In this document: in pieces, positions 61,784 through 64,000 of the stretch
How positions within the stretch are numbered: the first letter of the stretch is position 1
Layout: each line of letters begins with the position of its first letter
Origin: an uncultured Clostridia bacterium
Lineage (GTDB): Bacteria > Bacillota > Clostridia > Oscillospirales > Acutalibacteraceae
DNA: 64,000 bases
Direction: 5' to 3'
NCBI GenBank assembly: GCA_927362715.1
Contig: CAKMIX010000002.1
Span: 1-64,000 of the forward strand
Position numbers and translations under genes: made by a program
The notes under the pieces: generated by a model
Database searches by the model: none
Told to the model about the DNA's origin: nothing
Seen by the model: the letters and a program-made list of their open reading frames with translations, nothing else

Positions 61784-62135
61784 GCAAAAGCGCGGCACCG
61801 ATTGCGGCAGGTGTTTAGGGCATTTAAGCTACCGAGAGTCGAACCCGATATGCCGAAAACGCGCCGGCACGGCGGTCTTTCCCTTTTTCACTCTTGGCAG
61901 GCGACAGCCTGCCTGCGTGCTCAAAACGAAAATCCCATCCCTGCCGACATCGTTTTCGGTGCGCAGCAGTTTTCAGCGAGGGGATTTTTGTGCGGGAAAG
62001 GCACAAAAGCGCAGGAATACTATCGTATTTCAAGCTTTTTAACGCAACCCGCGCGGGAAGCACCCGCTGAAAACCATATTGTGTTCGATTCTCGGTAGCT
62101 TAAGAGCAGTCGGTTCCCGGCTGCTCTTTTGCGTT
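61784..62135 (+). ncRNA. candidate structured non-coding RNA or structured MITE
   Basis: A 29-bp closing helix joins 61824-61852 and 62075-62103 with 28 pairs (two of them G-U) and one mismatch. Inside are further hairpins, for example GGCAGGC-GACA-GCCTGCC (about 61895-61912) and TTTTGTGC-GGGAAAG-GCACAAAA (about 61985-62008), and GAAAACG/CGTTTTC pairings. The arms contain tRNA T-arm-like sequence (GTTCGATTC and its partner). A terminator ends it at 62135. No known RNA family is recognised; the 98-codon frame across it (61802-62098) is probably not translated. Confidence 0.5.
62102..62135 (+). terminator. intrinsic terminator of the structured element
   Basis: AAGAGCAG-T-CGG pairs with CCG-G-CTGCTCTT around TTC (12 pairs including T-G), followed by TTTTGCGTTTT. 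Confidence 0.8.
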
Positions 62136-62183
62136 TTGTTTGGCGGACTTTGAAAAACGGGCATGGAAAGGGGAGACGGTTCT

Positions 62184-62657
62184 ATGAAAAAGCAAACGAA
62201 AAAGCGGATTTTGATTGCAGTGGCGGTGCTGCTCTTGCTGGCAGTTCTCGCCGCAGGCGGTGGCGCGCTGTATCTTAGAAGCTTGCCGTCGCCATTGGCA
62301 AAATACGACTTTACCGGCTGCACGGTGGAGCTTTATGCCAAATGGGCGGATGCGACCTATATGGAGATGACGGAAATCGATACCGAAGTTTTTAAAAACG
62401 GTTTGCAAGGTGTTCGGGTCTTTCCGTTGGAAATGCGCAACCCGCCGGATGGTGTCGCCGGCGGTCCACTGCACCAGTTTCGCGTGCGCTTTTCGGATGG
62501 CAGTACGTTAGATATTGGCGTCGTGCATGACAGTTTGATCCTTGGAGAGAAGTGGTATCGCTGTGATCCGGATACGACCCTTACGCTGTATTGGCTCGAA
62601 CAGGCGTACAATGCGCAATATTACGAGCAGTACGCCGCACCGGCAAGCGCATTTTAG
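62184..62657 (+). CDS. small membrane-anchored protein, hypothetical
   Basis: A 157-residue protein with a basic N-terminus (MKKQTKKR), one hydrophobic helix (about 9-30) and a soluble 125-residue domain with GCTVELYAKWADATYMEMTE and RVRFSDGSTLDIGVVHDSLILGEKWYRCD. I recognise no family. Start at 62184 with AAAGGGGAG upstream; an ATG at 62163 precedes that site and is less likely. Confidence 0.75.
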   Translation: MKKQTKKRILIAVAVLLLLAVLAAGGGALYLRSLPSPLAKYDFTGCTVELYAKWADATYMEMTEIDTEVFKNGLQGVRVFPLEMRNPPDGVAGGPLHQFRVRFSDGSTLDIGVVHDSLILGEKWYRCDPDTTLTLYWLEQAYNAQYYEQYAAPASAF

Positions 62658-62800
62658 ATGTCAGATATCAGACGTTAGATGTCAGAAACGGTTGCAGGTT
62701 TTTGCAAAGCCGCAATATGCAAAAAACCGCGTAGTGGCGGGCTTCCACGCCCGCCGCAGGGCAGGGCTACAACAAAGCAACCTATAGCGACGAGAAACAA
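62654..62800. repeat. short repeats in a geneless stretch
   Basis: The 230-bp gap before the minus-strand gene holds two direct repeats of TTAGATGTCAGA (62654-62665 and 62675-62686) and a GC-rich hairpin GGCGGGC-TTCCAC-GCCCGCC around 62733-62752, similar in style to the 4468-4612 inverted repeat. Confidence 0.6.
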
Positions 62801-62845
62801 AAAAGGCACGTGGGCAAGCGAAATGCTTGCCCGCGTGCCTTTTAC
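62801..62845. terminator. bidirectional terminator
   Basis: A 19-base arm (62801-62819) pairs with 62825-62843 (loop GAAAT) with one mismatch; AAAA/TTTT runs on both sides serve the plus gene upstream and the minus gene at 62888. Confidence 0.88.
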
Positions 62846-62887
62846 GAATGCTGCATAGCTGTTTCCTGTTGGACTGCCCATAAATCT

Positions 62888-63568
62888 TTAAGCAAATGCA
62901 GTTTCATTATTCTTTTCAATCATCACACCATCTTCAAAAAGAAAATATGATTTAGTACCAATGACTTCTATGCTGCCGTCATTTACGAAAAGTGTGACTT
63001 CTTCCGGTAATGCTATGATTTTTCCATGCTTGGATACTTCCAATAAAAATTGTTTGCTTTGCTCCGTTTTATCAACGGTTCCGTTTGTATAATGACATAG
63101 GAGCGATATTCCGTTTAAAATATCAAAACCGTTTGTATCACGCAAATTAACTGTATTGACATCGTCAAGCCGACAAGCATCCAGATCCTTACCAAAGATG
63201 ATAGCACCTGCACTGCCGCCAAAGACAACACCGCCGTTATTCAAATATCTTTTTAGCTTCTCAAAAGCACCGCATGTCTTTAAATCATTTAACAATTTAA
63301 ATGTATTGCCGCCGCCAATAAAGATCGCGCTATACGCATTGAATTCCTTAGTGGATAATTCATCTGTACTTCTTACCATTTCAATGCCGGGAATTTCAAC
63401 GTCTTTTAATTCTTCTGTTATCCACATATAGCAGTCTTCATACAACGCCTGTTCCATGGCTAACGGAATATATAAGCAGGGCTTAGAATGGTCGATCACT
63501 TCGTTTAATCTTTTATTTGCTTCAATGGTTTGAGCGCCATCTCCGCCACCGCACAAAAAAACTTTCAT
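62888..63568 (-). CDS. peptidase S51-like (type 1 glutamine amidotransferase-like) protein
   Basis: A 226-residue protein of the peptidase E/S51 superfamily: MKVFLCGGGDG at the start, AIFIGGGNTFKLL, and the nucleophile elbow GGSAGAIIFG with the catalytic serine. The third triad residue is less clear. Lower GC than its neighbours. Cytosolic; may be an aspartyl dipeptidase or cyanophycinase relative. AGGAGGAAAATCGT precedes the ATG. Confidence 0.85.
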   Translation of the reverse strand: MKVFLCGGGDGAQTIEANKRLNEVIDHSKPCLYIPLAMEQALYEDCYMWITEELKDVEIPGIEMVRSTDELSTKEFNAYSAIFIGGGNTFKLLNDLKTCGAFEKLKRYLNNGGVVFGGSAGAIIFGKDLDACRLDDVNTVNLRDTNGFDILNGISLLCHYTNGTVDKTEQSKQFLLEVSKHGKIIALPEEVTLFVNDGSIEVIGTKSYFLFEDGVMIEKNNETAFA

Positions 63569-63584
63569 ACGATTTTCCTCCTAA

Positions 63585-64000
63585 TTATGTGTTCTCCCCC
63601 AAAAATATCCGAAACGCCGTCGGCAGGGCGTAGGTGCTTTGCAATTCTTCGGGCGTTGCCCAAAGAAAAACTTCGCTCTTTTCGCGGCAGCGGATATGGT
63701 ACCCGACCATTTCCCAACGGATATGCGTAAAAATGTGCGTTTTGTGCGTTTCCCGCAAAAGCTCTATGGGTTTTACGCCAAAGCTTTCCGCCGCTTGCAG
63801 CGCATCGCTCGGCGAAAGCTGCCCCTCTGTGTTCGGGAACTGCCAAAGCCCCGCCAAAAGTCCTTTGCCCTCGCGCCGATGGATAGCGTATGCGCCGTCA
63901 CACTCCAGCAGAAACACCGTGCGCGGCTCTACGCGCTTTTCGCGCTTGGGGAGCTTTTTGGGAAGCGTTGCCTGTGTGCCGTGCGCGTGGGAAAGGCAGA
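63585..64000 (-). CDS. mutY: A/G-specific adenine glycosylase MutY, C-terminal part (partial)
   Basis: The gene continues past the right window edge. The 138 visible residues form the MutY C-terminal NUDIX-like domain: LPKKLPKREKRVEPRTVFLLE, HRREGKGLLAGLWQFPNTEG and the tail with THIRWEMVGYHI. This domain recognises 8-oxoguanine opposite the excised adenine. The catalytic HhH and iron-sulfur part lies outside. The frame stays open to base 64000, so the GTG at 63917 is not the true start. It lies 17 bp upstream of the S51-like gene in the same direction. Confidence 0.88.
   Translation of the reverse strand, partial: CLSHAHGTQATLPKKLPKREKRVEPRTVFLLECDGAYAIHRREGKGLLAGLWQFPNTEGQLSPSDALQAAESFGVKPIELLRETHKTHIFTHIRWEMVGYHIRCREKSEVFLWATPEELQSTYALPTAFRIFLGENT

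Noticed and set aside
61824-61852. possible tRNA gene
   Set aside because: Only a T-arm and acceptor-like 3' part can be read on either strand; no anticodon arm or D-arm follows at the right distance.
61802-62098. 98-codon frame inside the structured element
   Set aside because: It spans both arms of the inverted repeat and several hairpins, and has no ribosome binding site. Composition does not look like a protein under selection.

Overview
The window looks like a chromosomal segment of an anaerobic, spore-forming, rather GC-rich member of the Clostridia, most likely of the Oscillospirales/Ruminococcaceae type. The evidence is an oxygen-sensitive class III ribonucleotide reductase, sporulation and germination genes (YpeB, SpoVT, a SpoIID-domain protein), class B sortases, AGGAGG-type ribosome binding sites, sigma-A promoters, CIRCE/HrcA control of groESL, and conserved Firmicutes gene orders (ylxM-ffh-rpsP-khpA-rimM-trmD; rpsF-ssb-rpsR). 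The lineage is an inference; no rRNA gene is present to fix it. No prophage, CRISPR array, transposase or complete tRNA is visible.

Layout. 1-7 kb: a membrane metallophosphoesterase, a YbjQ-family protein, a degenerate histidine-kinase-like protein, gap (GAPDH), a PAP2 phosphatase and a proline-rich membrane protein. 7-10 kb: a TPP-riboswitch operon for thiamine-precursor uptake (thiamine-binding protein, then permease, binding lipoprotein and ATPase). 10-12 kb: YpeB and a repetitive lipoprotein. 12-21.9 kb: cysteine desulfurase and thiI, pncC, two class B sortases, a very unusual CinA-like/SpoIID fusion, galE, LemA and a TPM-domain protein. 22-28 kb: citrate synthase, MarR regulator, then nrdG, nrdD (with a fused glutaredoxin domain) and trxB, preceded by NrdR-box pairs. 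28-36 kb: APH-like kinase, DUF1848 protein, spoVT, the threonylcarbamoyl-AMP synthase, uppP, mutS2 and a lipoprotein. 36-40 kb: the SRP/ribosome-maturation operon. 40-45 kb: GPH transporter plus sulfatase, and a PadR/membrane-protein pair. 45-47.6 kb: rpsF-ssb-rpsR and a low-GC HTH/zinc-ribbon divergent module. 47.8-58.4 kb: a nearly complete arginine biosynthesis cluster (argG, argH, argC, argJ, argB, argD, argF) interrupted by three non-arginine genes and two repeat elements. 58.5-61.6 kb: an HTH/membrane-protein divergent pair and groES-groEL. 61.7-64 kb: a strongly structured intergenic element, a small membrane-anchored protein, an S51-family protein and the C-terminal end of mutY, which runs off the window.

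Several groups work together. The cysteine desulfurase supplies sulfur to ThiI. TrxB is placed to recharge the glutaredoxin-like domain fused to NrdD. The GPH transporter and sulfatase form a candidate sulfated-sugar utilisation pair. argG to argF give the cyclic acetyl-glutamate pathway.

The most unusual items are: the degenerate CinA-like domains fused through a membrane helix to SpoIID; the NrdD-glutaredoxin fusion; a pair of intergenic repeats whose hairpins show compensatory base changes; and the 61.8-62.1 kb region, where a 29-bp closing stem, internal hairpins and a terminal intrinsic terminator resemble a non-coding RNA gene or a structured MITE.
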